DNA of 22,266 nucleotides from a virus, in the IMG/VR virus record IMGVR_UViG_3300035196_000224, positions 1-22,266 of that record. The stretch is one strand, 5' to 3'. Below, in pieces: positions 6,965 through 13,915 of the stretch. The position numbers and the translations under genes were made by a program. The notes below the pieces were generated by a model. That model saw only the letters and a program-made list of their open reading frames with translations. It had not been told where the DNA came from and did no database searches. Numbering within the stretch: the first letter of the stretch is position 1; the number at the start of each line of letters is the position of its first letter.

Positions 6965-7302
6965 GTACTAGCCCCTGGAACGATTCTTACTAGGTCTTGT
7001 AAAAGCTGTTCTTTGATACTTTGCGGAATCGATTCGGTTCCGTGGTGTTTCATCGAAACGGCATGGGCTAAAATCGTATCGTAGTGGCTGCCATATTCCC
7101 GAGCGTAAGCGATAACAGCGGCGCGGAGTTCCGACTGTGTGAAATAACCTTTAACAGTCGATTTACTGCAATCGGGTAAGAGTTTAGAGACACTAGAGAG
7201 GCTGATGTTAAAGACGCCGTGGGTTAACGAGTCTTTGACAGCGGCGACAATAATCTGCCGTTTTCTTTGATCGGGGGTTAGTCGTGTGCGTGGGCGATGC
7301 AT
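6961..7302 (-). CDS. Short TetR-type helix-turn-helix protein
   Basis: A 113-aa protein whose N-terminal ~50 residues have the TetR DNA-binding pattern: a basic helix RKRQIIVAAVKDS, then G-FN-SL-SVSKLLP (helix 2), then STVKGYF (recognition helix with the usual Y-F) and a further helix. TetR proteins are normally about 200 aa; the ligand-binding domain is absent or reduced to ~50 residues. It may be a phage regulator acting on its own replication operon, or a replication accessory protein. An AGGAG ribosome-binding site lies 8 bases before ATG, inside the end of the VRR-NUC gene (25-bp overlap). Confidence 0.7.
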   Translation of the reverse strand: MHRPRTRLTPDQRKRQIIVAAVKDSLTHGVFNISLSSVSKLLPDCSKSTVKGYFTQSELRAAVIAYAREYGSHYDTILAHAVSMKHHGTESIPQSIKEQLLQDLVRIVPGAST

Positions 7303-7766
7303 AGTTCATACTCCTGTATTGATTTGCCGAATGTGGCGAAGCCGCCGTAACGCTGTACGACTTGCATGTATTTCTGTTGCGCTAATTCTCTACCGGTACC
7401 TCTAAATTTCCAGTTACCGGCCTTAGATTCGTGAGCTGTAAAAACGCCAAGCATACGTCCGACGTGATGAGGCGTGATGGTCACCGGTGTTATGCCTATT
7501 AAATCAGAGGATTTAAAGTGTCTATTTATTTTTTCGCTATCGTTACCGAGACCGAACCGAATATGACGACGGTCCTCAGTCGTTACAGCGCCGGAATTGT
7601 TACGCCATAAGATACGACCAGTCTTTGACGCGTGTAAGCGTATGTCCTGGGATATAGCAGCCTCGCTACCAGTCGCGCGCGTTGTTTCCGGCACAGTCAC
7701 AGAGAGTAGTTCGTCAAGCGCCTGTGCGGGTATATTCCAGCGCTGAGCCCATTCATGGATGTTCAT
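7278..7766 (-). CDS. VRR-NUC domain nuclease
   Basis: A 162-aa nuclease of the PD-(D/E)XK superfamily, VRR-NUC branch, often found in phage replication modules and thought to act on branched DNA. Visible catalytic elements: SEA(A)IS (E35), SSDLIG (D88), the E-x-K of HESK (E113, K115) and the downstream QQKYMQVV helix (Q131) with the terminal GG-A-FG pattern. An N-terminal extension of about 30 residues precedes the domain. Start and stop overlap both neighbours (ATGA with the 73-aa gene; 25 bp with the HTH gene), so it is translated in concert with them. Confidence 0.87.
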   Translation of the reverse strand: MNIHEWAQRWNIPAQALDELLSVTVPETTRATGSEAAISQDIRLHASKTGRILWRNNSGAVTTEDRRHIRFGLGNDSEKINRHFKSSDLIGITPVTITPHHVGRMLGVFTAHESKAGNWKFRGTGRELAQQKYMQVVQRYGGFATFGKSIQEYELCIAHAHD

Positions 7767-7984
7767 TCGTCATATGCCTCGTGTAATGCGCTATTTAAAC
7801 CGTGTGATAAATTCTCGATCAATTCAGATACCGAACTATCTGGTTCTTTTAATGGGTGAGATATCGACCCCTCGCAAATAAAACCATCATTCCGAATATC
7901 TAAATGGATATACATCGGTCCGAATGGTGTATCGACTTTACTTGTTACACACTCTGTACGATTGATTTTATTCGACATAGTCAT
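7763..7984 (-). CDS. Small unknown protein of the replication operon
   Basis: A 73-aa acidic protein that I do not recognise. It has a probable beta-rich first half (residues about 15-38, with FGPMYIHLDIRNDGF) and an amphipathic C-terminal helix. The ATG at 7984 is chosen because GGAG lies 10 bases upstream; the ATG at 7978 lies too far from it. It overlaps the helicase end by 17 bp and the VRR-NUC start by 4 bp. Confidence 0.7.
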   Translation of the reverse strand: MTMSNKINRTECVTSKVDTPFGPMYIHLDIRNDGFICEGSISHPLKEPDSSVSELIENLSHGLNSALHEAYDE

Positions 7985-9617
7985 TTTTGATCTTCTCCAT
8001 TATTTCTGTTGAATCTGTTCGGTTCAGAGCTTGCGCGCTCAATACGTCCATCCCGAATCGGTGAAAAAATCGCCTGTATGATTGGCTCTCCGATTCTCCA
8101 GCCTCTTCGCGGTGACCTCGCCATAAGTTAATAGCTTCGACGAGTGGTATTCGTGCGGCGATTGCTGCGCGTCTGTGGTTAACCTGGCCTCTAATCGCGG
8201 CCGGTGGTAACATCGTATCTTCATTTAATCGTTTCGCTAAATCGGCTGGAGATTCGTTCACCGTTAATATCTCGCCACGAAGCATAGCGAGAACGTCGGC
8301 GTTCAATTCGGTTAAATCGCCGTCGACCTGATCGGGTCTTGATCGACCTTCAGGTTCGGGGTGATGGCCGCAATAGGGACACGATGCATATATTTTTTCA
8401 TAGATCGACATACATTCAACACAGGCGATCACAGGTATAATACTCTCGTCTCGCTTACCGCGTACGCCGCGTTCCCGTGCGTCGAGTGACCATGTTCGCG
8501 GCGCGTCTGGTAACCCGTGTCTGATGACGTTACCGACGTGATCAATAATAATAGCGACTGCTTTACCCTCAAGAATTCGAAGACCTCGCCCGAACTGTTG
8601 AGCATACAAAGCGTAAGACTGTGTTGGTCGTGCCATAATAACGACCTCAATAGCGGGAAGATCAAAACCCTCGCCGAAGAGATCCACGTTTACTAACATT
8701 AATATTTCACGACGCCGCAAACGAGAGAGCAATTCGACGCGCTCACGGTTGCCGGTCTTTGAACTGATCACGGCTGCGGGAACACCAAGCGCGTTAAATC
8801 GTTGCGCGATTTCGGTCGCTGTGTCGATATCGACCGAAAAGCAAACGCCGACTTTACCAGTAGCGATTTTGATATATTCCGTTACGACGTCGCCGACGAT
8901 ATGGGATTTTTTCGACGCCTGTCGTAACTGGTGATGGTTAAAGTCGCCGGTTGTTTTACTGACGTCGACGCTGGATACGTCAAAATCTGATGCAGGCGCG
9001 AAAATACGATAGTCGGTTAGATATCCCTGGTTAATTAAATCCCGCATAGAGGGGCCACGAACAAGCTCGTCGAATAGGCCGTGAGAGTGGCGACCTAACC
9101 CTTTACCGTCGGCTCGAACTGGTGTCGCTGTTACACCGAGTCCGTAAGCGTTCGGAAATAACGCGGCGGCTTTACCCCATTCATTTTCTCTTAAAACGTG
9201 GTGCGCTTCGTCTTGCGACCATAACGTAACCTGATGGGGCCATGAGCCTAAGTCGCGTCGTATTAATGTTTTCACACCCGATACGACCGTCGGCGATTGT
9301 GGATGGAAAAATGATTTACCGATTTCGAGGGTGTGGCATTGTGAGACAAATTTAACGACCGACGGCGGCGCTATGATATTATGATAAACACCGACCTGAG
9401 CGAGCCCCAATGATAATTGAGATACGAGTTCCTGACGGTGCGCGATTGATACTGACGCGCTACCTGGGGGCCGATCATTGAATATATCGGACACGACGAC
9501 AGTCTTACCCGCGCCGGTCGGCATTTCAATAAGTACGTTTTTAGCGCCGTCCGACCACGCTTGATACGCCTCGTTTTTAACCTGTGTCTGATAAGGTCGC
9601 GAAGTGACATTGGTCAT
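7968..9617 (-). CDS. SF2 DNA helicase with C-terminal zinc finger
   Basis: A 549-aa superfamily 2 (DEAH/ResIII-like) helicase. Motifs in order: Q-like start SRPYQ (6-10), Walker A PTGAGKT (33-39), DEAH (136-139), TATP (163-166), motif IV region VCFSVDID (258-265), motif VI QFGRGLR (341-347). After the motor follow C399, C402, C413 and C416, a zinc ribbon, and a helical tail of ~130 residues. In phages such helicases aid replication, recombination or fork restart. It begins 2 bp after the clamp-like gene, with no strong ribosome-binding site, so reinitiation is likely. Confidence 0.92.
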   Translation of the reverse strand: MTNVTSRPYQTQVKNEAYQAWSDGAKNVLIEMPTGAGKTVVVSDIFNDRPPGSASVSIAHRQELVSQLSLGLAQVGVYHNIIAPPSVVKFVSQCHTLEIGKSFFHPQSPTVVSGVKTLIRRDLGSWPHQVTLWSQDEAHHVLRENEWGKAAALFPNAYGLGVTATPVRADGKGLGRHSHGLFDELVRGPSMRDLINQGYLTDYRIFAPASDFDVSSVDVSKTTGDFNHHQLRQASKKSHIVGDVVTEYIKIATGKVGVCFSVDIDTATEIAQRFNALGVPAAVISSKTGNRERVELLSRLRRREILMLVNVDLFGEGFDLPAIEVVIMARPTQSYALYAQQFGRGLRILEGKAVAIIIDHVGNVIRHGLPDAPRTWSLDARERGVRGKRDESIIPVIACVECMSIYEKIYASCPYCGHHPEPEGRSRPDQVDGDLTELNADVLAMLRGEILTVNESPADLAKRLNEDTMLPPAAIRGQVNHRRAAIAARIPLVEAINLWRGHREEAGESESQSYRRFFHRFGMDVLSAQALNRTDSTEIMEKIKNDYVE

Positions 9618-9619
9618 GA

Positions 9620-10177
9620 TTAAAGAATCATGAACGGAATTTCGGGGTTAATCACTAGACCGTCCTCCGGTTTGCACGGCATGATCACAGAGAACAGGTT
9701 AGGAAAAGCAGAGTACCGAACCAGAACGGGCGCGGATGCATCATCACCACCGAACGTCACGAAGTTGATTTCGTCCCCGAGCGCGTCACAGGTCTTTATG
9801 ACTTTATCAAATACGTCGGATCGATACCCTACCACAGCCTGAGGTACTGCGTCTTGAAAGTCTGGGATAACCCGAGACCAGTCGATATACTTTTTATCGA
9901 TAGTTATAAGCAGTTCGTCAAGATCGACAGGGGGAGCTATAATCGATAGAGTGTCAATCATAGCGGGAGAGATTTCAAAAACAACACCCTCGTCATGATC
10001 TAAAACACCGGTTTTGTCATGCGCCACTGTGATTATATGACCGTTCGTCGCAACGATCAAAAGACCCTCAAGCATATGACGGGTAACGAATACGCCGTTT
10101 AATTCAGGTCGGTTATCTTCTACGCCTTGAGCTACAGCCACAGCCGCTAATAATTTTGGGTCTACATTGGTTGACAT
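9620..10177 (-). CDS. Short sliding-clamp-like (DnaN-like) protein
   Basis: A 185-aa protein resembling the bacterial beta clamp. RPELNGVF (23-30) and LLIVATNGHIIT (39-50) match the DnaN pattern (YLNGVL...L..VATDGHRLA), and the C-terminal end PNLFSVIMPCKP matches the closing vMPmR strand. E. coli DnaN has three such domains in 366 aa; this protein has room for about two, so a closed ring might need three subunits as in PCNA (inference). It would tether the phage polymerase. First gene of the leftward operon, with GAGG 8 bases before ATG. Assignment rests on two motifs; a structure prediction would settle it. Confidence 0.7.
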   Translation of the reverse strand: MSTNVDPKLLAAVAVAQGVEDNRPELNGVFVTRHMLEGLLIVATNGHIITVAHDKTGVLDHDEGVVFEISPAMIDTLSIIAPPVDLDELLITIDKKYIDWSRVIPDFQDAVPQAVVGYRSDVFDKVIKTCDALGDEINFVTFGGDDASAPVLVRYSAFPNLFSVIMPCKPEDGLVINPEIPFMIL

Positions 10178-10221
10178 GGTTTAACCTCGTAATATTTTTT
10201 AGTCTTGTGTGAAAAACGTTG

Positions 10222-10250
10222 TTGACTAGTGAGTTAATACTGGGTAATAG
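10222..10250 (+). promoter_or_regulatory. Rightward sigma70-type promoter of the plus-strand replication operon
   Basis: TTGACT (10222-10227), 17-bp spacer, TAATAG (10245-10250). Start near 10257, about 33 nt before the ATG at 10290. Shares almost all its DNA with the leftward promoter. Confidence 0.8.
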
Positions 10251-10262
10251 TTGCGTCGTCAA
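10234..10262 (-). promoter_or_regulatory. Leftward sigma70-type promoter of the minus-strand replication operon
   Basis: On the minus strand TTGACG (10262-10257), 17-bp spacer, TATTAA (10239-10234). Start near 10227, about 50 nt before the clamp ATG at 10177. Its -35 covers the start site of the rightward promoter and vice versa. Confidence 0.8.
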
Positions 10263-10289
10263 CAACAATTTGAGCAAGGATTTTAAAAC

Positions 10290-11108
10290 ATGGCTAAATT
10301 TACCATTACCGATTTGAACCGTTCTGAGCTGGATACTTGCCTATCTGTGCTGGATGGTAGAAGTATCGCTTCTGTAGCTGAACTTACACTAGTCGAACCC
10401 GCAGCTGGACTTACACCAGTAGCACCAACGACAGAAACTACACTCGCACCATCCGTTGATTCGTCAGGTCTATTGTATGACGAGCGAATCCATTCCAATG
10501 GAGGTGTTACTAAACGATTGAAGCAAGACGGAACCTGGAGAAAGAAAAGCGGCGTGAGTGACGAATTCATCACCGAAGTCGAAGCTGAGTTGCGTGATCT
10601 TACACCAGTAGCACCAGTAGCACCCGACGCACCCGACGCACCAGCCGTCGAAAAAATCAAACAAATGACTGACCTTGCTAGTGGTGTGTCATATGATGAT
10701 TATATCGAAGCCGGCTGGACCGATGACACTATGATCGACCGGGGCCATATGGTGCTAGTTGATCCAGTATCAGCCACACCAGCAGTGCCAGCAGTACCAA
10801 GTGTACCGATGGCGCCCGACGCACCAGTCGACGTTGAAGACGCACCAGTCGACGTTGAAGACGAGCCAGTCGACGTTGAAGTTGACGTTGAAGACGAGCC
10901 GGTCGAATCGCCGGTCGACGCTCACAAGTCACTAATGACCGCGATTAACGTCGCGCTCCAAGCTAAGACGCTTTTAGCGGGTGACCTACCTACCTTTTGC
11001 GCTCATTACGGTATTTCGGTTATGCAAGACTTCCTGACAAAAGCACCGCAACACATCGCCGAAGCTCAGGCGCATATTGTCGACGGTACACTGCCGAGTG
11101 CCAAATAA
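10290..11108 (+). CDS. Phage replication-module protein with RIHS/GTWR motif and Pro/Ala linkers
   Basis: A 272-aa acidic protein of unknown function. A conserved block at about 62-100 (YDERIHSNGG, then DGTWRKKSGVSDE) resembles a motif seen next to SSB/DUF2800 genes of other phages (WDaRIHs...GtWr.rrGvd). A second motif, YDDYIEAGWTDDTMIDRG (135-152), recurs at the C-terminus of the SSB-like protein (12220-13140). The motifs are joined by low-complexity Pro/Ala/Val and DVED linkers; the C-terminal 60 residues are helical. AAGGA lies 9 bases before ATG. It shares a TAATG overlap with the next gene and leads the rightward replication operon; it may link the SSB to other replication proteins (inference). 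Confidence 0.8.
   Translation: MAKFTITDLNRSELDTCLSVLDGRSIASVAELTLVEPAAGLTPVAPTTETTLAPSVDSSGLLYDERIHSNGGVTKRLKQDGTWRKKSGVSDEFITEVEAELRDLTPVAPVAPDAPDAPAVEKIKQMTDLASGVSYDDYIEAGWTDDTMIDRGHMVLVDPVSATPAVPAVPSVPMAPDAPVDVEDAPVDVEDEPVDVEVDVEDEPVESPVDAHKSLMTAINVALQAKTLLAGDLPTFCAHYGISVMQDFLTKAPQHIAEAQAHIVDGTLPSAK
10401..10427 (+). repeat. Linker repeat shared with the SSB gene
   Basis: A 27-bp stretch encoding AAGLTPVAP that matches 12892-12918 in the SSB gene at 26 of 27 positions, differing by one C/T. Confidence 0.85.
10818..10880 (+). repeat. Three 21-bp tandem repeats in coding sequence
   Basis: Units at 10818-10838, 10839-10859 and 10860-10880 encode DAPVDVE, DAPVDVE and DEPVDVE; partial copies follow to about 10910. 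The number of acidic linker repeats can change in frame by slippage. Confidence 0.9.
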
Positions 11109-12220
11109 TGCAAGTCGCAACACAACCAGTGACGATAGCAAGCACAGCGCCGGTATGGGTGAAATGTCCCGTATCGGCGTGGATTGCGCAGCTATATAAG
11201 CAGCCGAAAAGCCTTCAAGCACTCGAAGGTGAGGCGGCTCATGAAATGGCACAATTCGTTTTATCTGGCGAAGTAGAGAGCCCTAACGAATTAGTAGACA
11301 GGGCGGCGACTAACGGTGTCATTTTCTCTAGAGAAATGGTCGAGCCTGTGACTATCTATATTAATGAGGTTCGTCGCGGTGGCCCTGGTTTTTGGGTTGA
11401 GGAGAGCATTTCGATAGAGACACCTCATGAACCCGTAACGGGTCGCTGTGATGGTGCTAATTTTTATCTAGATAAGGAGCTGGGTTTTCTTCGGGTCATC
11501 GATTTTAAATACGGTTACAGCACTATCGAAGTCGACGAAAACTGGAGCATGTTAGCGTATAGTATTGATATCGCTACTCGTTTGACTGAAGAGGGTCACG
11601 AAGTTAACGATGTCGAACTGGTAATCGTACAGCCTCGCGCGTATCATCACGACGGCGCTATACGGTCGTGGTCTTGCTCAGGTGCTCAGTTAATGCGTTA
11701 TCACGGTTTGCTAATGGCGGCTGTTGAGGCCGTTTATTCTGAGGACCGAGAATGTGTAACCGGAAATCACTGTAATAAATGTAACGCACGGGCTAATTGT
11801 CCAGTAGCTAAAATGGCGGGTATGAACGGTATCGATATAGCACACGCGCCGTTACCAGACACAGACACACCCGATCAGGTCGCCGCATTGCTCGACACTC
11901 TCGACCGGGCATTAGACGTAATAAAACACACACGGTCAGCAATGGAGGAACGCGCCGTAAACATGATTTCAAACGGTCAGGTAATCCCAGGTCGATCTAT
12001 GAAACCTGGTAAAAGTCACCGTAAATTTACCAACGAAAAAGAAACCAGAGAATACGCAAAAATTATGGGTATCTCTGTCGATAAAAATAAGGAACTATGT
12101 ACACCAGCCGAAGCTGTGCGCCGTGGTCTAGTGGTCACGGGTATTACGCACAGTCCCTCAACAGCACCTAAACTCGTAAAATACAGTGCTGCAACTCAAG
12201 CCAATAAGGTTCTAAAATAA
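11108..12220 (+). CDS. DUF2800 family PD-(D/E)XK nuclease with Cys cluster
   Basis: A 370-aa protein of the DUF2800 type, a RecB/Cas4-like nuclease family of phage replication/recombination modules. Visible: GEAAHEMA (H45), GRCDGANF (D115), VIDFKYG (D132 and K134, the D-x-K core), LVIVQPRA (Q175), and C216, C222, C225, C231 placed as in Cas4/AddB-like iron-sulphur nucleases. The start is the ATG at 11108, overlapping the previous stop (TAATG); longer in-frame forms would run into the previous gene. The C-terminal ~100 residues are helical. It is followed by the SSB with another 1-bp overlap, the DUF2800-DUF2815 order common in phages. Confidence 0.9.
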   Translation: MQVATQPVTIASTAPVWVKCPVSAWIAQLYKQPKSLQALEGEAAHEMAQFVLSGEVESPNELVDRAATNGVIFSREMVEPVTIYINEVRRGGPGFWVEESISIETPHEPVTGRCDGANFYLDKELGFLRVIDFKYGYSTIEVDENWSMLAYSIDIATRLTEEGHEVNDVELVIVQPRAYHHDGAIRSWSCSGAQLMRYHGLLMAAVEAVYSEDRECVTGNHCNKCNARANCPVAKMAGMNGIDIAHAPLPDTDTPDQVAALLDTLDRALDVIKHTRSAMEERAVNMISNGQVIPGRSMKPGKSHRKFTNEKETREYAKIMGISVDKNKELCTPAEAVRRGLVVTGITHSPSTAPKLVKYSAATQANKVLK

Positions 12221-13140
12221 TGGGTGAAATCCAAGAAGTCCAAATCCCTCGTGCTCGTCTCATTTACGGGCATCCTATGAAGCTAACCGGTAAAGTTAAC
12301 TACAACACCGGTCAACCCGATATCGACGACGCAACAGGTCTGCAGAAGCAAATCTGTATCTTCCATCTGGCAATTCCAAAGACAGATCCTGCGCTAACCG
12401 ATGTGTTTACAAAGTTCGCAGCCGCAGCCGGCCGTGAGTGGGTTGCAGATCCCGACAATGATCCGTCGCGCTTTAAGTGGAAAGTCTCAGACGGTGACGG
12501 TCAGCGTCTTGACAAAAAGAAAAATGGAATGGTCGACTACCCTGAGTATTGCAAGGGTCACTATATTATCAAGGTGACGTCTCACGGGTTTATTGCAAAC
12601 TGTGTCTATCAGCCCGGACCGGGTCAGCCACACCGCGATATTATCGAACCGTCAGCAATCAAATGTGGTGACTATGTCGACGGCTTTCTAAAAGTTGAAA
12701 GCAACAATGCCTCCGGTGAGCAGGCCGGTATCTACGTTAACCCCGGTTTTATTCGTTTTCTTGAGGCCGGCGGTGCAATTGCTACAGGTGGTGGTATGGG
12801 TGCAAGTGACGCCGACACTCTGTTAGCTGATAACCCGACACCGGGCGCGATTGCGACACCCGCAGCTGTACCTACACCACCAGCAGCACCTGCAGCTGGA
12901 CCTACACCAGTAGCACCACCGGCACCACCAGCAGCACCTGCAGCTGGACCTACGCCACCGGCACCACCGGCACCACCGGCACCACCGGCACCACCAGCCA
13001 CACCGGCGAAACAAATGTTACCAGCCGCAGCCGGTATGACTTACGAGCAATACATCGCGGCTGGATGGAATGATCAGCAAATGATCGACGGGGGTCTACT
13101 AATGCCGCCGGCAAATTTCGCGGCTGGGCCAGGTGCTTAA
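12220..13140 (+). CDS. DUF2815-type ssDNA-binding protein with Pro/Ala linker
   Basis: A 306-aa protein. Residues 1-185 fit the DUF2815/T7 gp2.5-like OB-fold ssDNA-binding family: IPRARLIYG near the start, FHLAIPKTDPA (48-58), the GHYIIKVTS strand (113-121), and the closing DYVDGFLKV...GIYVNPGFIRFLEAGG (151-185). Residues about 205-264 are a Pro/Ala linker from 9- and 30-bp repeats, and the C-terminus carries the motif YEQYIAAGWNDQQMIDGG (275-292), shared with the 10290-11108 protein. Phage SSBs often end in an acidic tail that recruits partners; here that place is taken by this motif. It protects single-stranded DNA at the fork. Confidence 0.88.
   Translation: MGEIQEVQIPRARLIYGHPMKLTGKVNYNTGQPDIDDATGLQKQICIFHLAIPKTDPALTDVFTKFAAAAGREWVADPDNDPSRFKWKVSDGDGQRLDKKKNGMVDYPEYCKGHYIIKVTSHGFIANCVYQPGPGQPHRDIIEPSAIKCGDYVDGFLKVESNNASGEQAGIYVNPGFIRFLEAGGAIATGGGMGASDADTLLADNPTPGAIATPAAVPTPPAAPAAGPTPVAPPAPPAAPAAGPTPPAPPAPPAPPAPPATPAKQMLPAAAGMTYEQYIAAGWNDQQMIDGGLLMPPANFAAGPGA
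12892..12918 (+). repeat. Linker repeat shared with the 10290-11108 gene
   Basis: Second copy of the 27-bp linker repeat (26 of 27 identical to 10401-10427); a third, more diverged copy begins at 12940. Confidence 0.85.
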
Positions 13141-13159
13141 CTTGTCGCGTGGCCTGTAA

Positions 13160-13185
13160 CTACAATCCCATTGTAGGGGATTGTA
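13160..13185 (+). promoter_or_regulatory. Two mutually exclusive hairpins
   Basis: CTACAAT (13160-13166) pairs perfectly with ATTGTAG (13170-13176), loop CCC. Alternatively TACAATCCC (13161-13169) pairs perfectly with GGGATTGTA (13177-13185), loop of 7. The left arm cannot be in both, so the RNA has two competing folds. It lies 20 bp after the SSB stop and before the thioredoxin gene. Confidence 0.6.
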
Positions 13186-13202
13186 TACCTTTCTAAAATA
13201 TT

Positions 13203-13228
13203 CCCGACGTCGAATAAACGGCGTCGGG
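13203..13228 (+). terminator. CCCGAC-type hairpin lacking a U tract
   Basis: CCCGACGTCG (13203-13212) pairs with CGGCGTCGGG (13219-13228) with one G-U pair and an AATAAA loop. The stem belongs to the same sequence family as the two terminators at 4401 and 4466, but ATAACCC follows instead of a U tract, so it may be a weak terminator, a processing site or an mRNA-end stabiliser. Confidence 0.5.
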
Positions 13229-13249
13229 ATAACCCATGGATTTAAAATA

Positions 13250-13576
13250 ATGAAAAAAGAAGTAACTGACGCCTCATTTGACACCGATGTACTTAATTCT
13301 TCGAAACCTGTGCTTGTGGACTTTTGGGCAGAATGGTGCGGTCCTTGCAAACAGATTGCACCAACGCTGGATGAAATGGCCAGTGAGATGGAAGACCGCC
13401 TGACAATCCTCAAGATGAACATCGACGAAAATCCCAGCATTCCATCCAAATACAACGTGCGTAGCATTCCCACACTGATGATTTTCAAGGACGGCCAGGT
13501 GGCCGCCATGAGGGTTGGTTCTGTGCCGAAAAGCGAGTTGGTGGAATGGGTGAAATTGGTGGAATCCGAGACTTGA
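13250..13576 (+). CDS. trxA: Thioredoxin
   Basis: A 108-aa classical thioredoxin, a full-length single domain. The active site WCGPC is at 29-33, preceded by PVLVDFWAE; the cis-proline motif is in RSIPTLMIF (about 75-83), and the C-terminal helix is present. It reduces protein disulphides in the cytoplasm; in T7 the host thioredoxin also serves as polymerase processivity factor, but that binding loop belongs to family A polymerases and the polymerase here is family B. Phage copies may support ribonucleotide reductase or redox balance. The ATG at 13250 is chosen by family length; the in-frame extension upstream is non-coding. Sequence composition looks more bacterial than its neighbours, suggesting acquisition from a host. 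Confidence 0.95.
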   Translation: MKKEVTDASFDTDVLNSSKPVLVDFWAEWCGPCKQIAPTLDEMASEMEDRLTILKMNIDENPSIPSKYNVRSIPTLMIFKDGQVAAMRVGSVPKSELVEWVKLVESET

Positions 13577-13584
13577 TTAATCCG

Positions 13585-13613
13585 TTGACAATCAAGTTTA
13601 GTGGGGGTATAAG
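13585..13613 (+). promoter_or_regulatory. Strong sigma70-type promoter before the outer-membrane gene
   Basis: TTGACA (13585-13590), a perfect -35, 17-bp spacer, TATAAG (13608-13613). It starts 9 bp after the thioredoxin stop and would make a leader of about 295 nt before the outer-membrane protein gene. Confidence 0.85.
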
Positions 13614-13915
13614 AAGACAGTCACGCCGAAACAGAAGGATTTAAGATTACCGTATCCGTCACAACCCCGCTAGTTTCCCCCTATGTGATTTATCACCGCG
13701 TACCCTGGACTTAGCGCCGGGGTTTCGTGGTACTGGATGGTTACGAGTGTGATTGTCTATTGTTCAATAGCCTACGGAAGGTGTACTATGTAGCTACTAT
13801 GAGAGGCCCATATAGGCGAGGGCGCTAACATGCACAGGAGCAACAACCTGCCTCGCCGCCTTTCACGTTACTACATTAACAAGTCACCTTTTACTTTAAC
13901 ACAGGAACTATCCAC
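13614..13915 (+). other. Long 5' leader of the outer-membrane protein gene
   Basis: No long ORF. Visible structures: a hairpin CCCTGG (13703-13708) with CCGGGG (13717-13722) followed by TTT; a Arg-rich 9-codon ORF at 13799-13828; the leader ORF 13830-13919; and the hairpin 13815-13857. The long transcribed leader with small ORFs points to translational or attenuation control, but this is inference. Confidence 0.55.
13815..13857 (+). promoter_or_regulatory. Hairpin that would hide the leader-ORF ribosome-binding site
   Basis: GGCGAGG (13815-13821) pairs with CCTCGCC (13851-13857), and inside it CAGG (13835-13838) pairs with CCTG (13847-13850). The left arm contains the GAGG Shine-Dalgarno of the leader ORF, and the loop holds its ATG (13830). 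Confidence 0.5.

Larger units (their letters stand above)
10218..10266. repeat. 9-bp inverted repeat carrying both -35 boxes
   Basis: GTTGTTGAC (10218-10226) and its exact complement GTCAACAAC (10258-10266) are 31 bp apart. Each arm holds the TTGAC core of one of the two promoters described here, so the symmetry arises from, or is used for, two opposed promoters. It may also be an operator. Confidence 0.85.

Noticed and set aside
12732-13014. Antisense Gly/Ala- or Cys/Trp-rich ORFs
   Set aside because: They mirror the Pro/Ala linker repeats of the SSB gene.
13250-13576. Thioredoxin as a proven polymerase processivity factor
   Set aside because: The T7 mechanism depends on a loop of a family A polymerase; this polymerase is family B and no such loop can be identified by eye.
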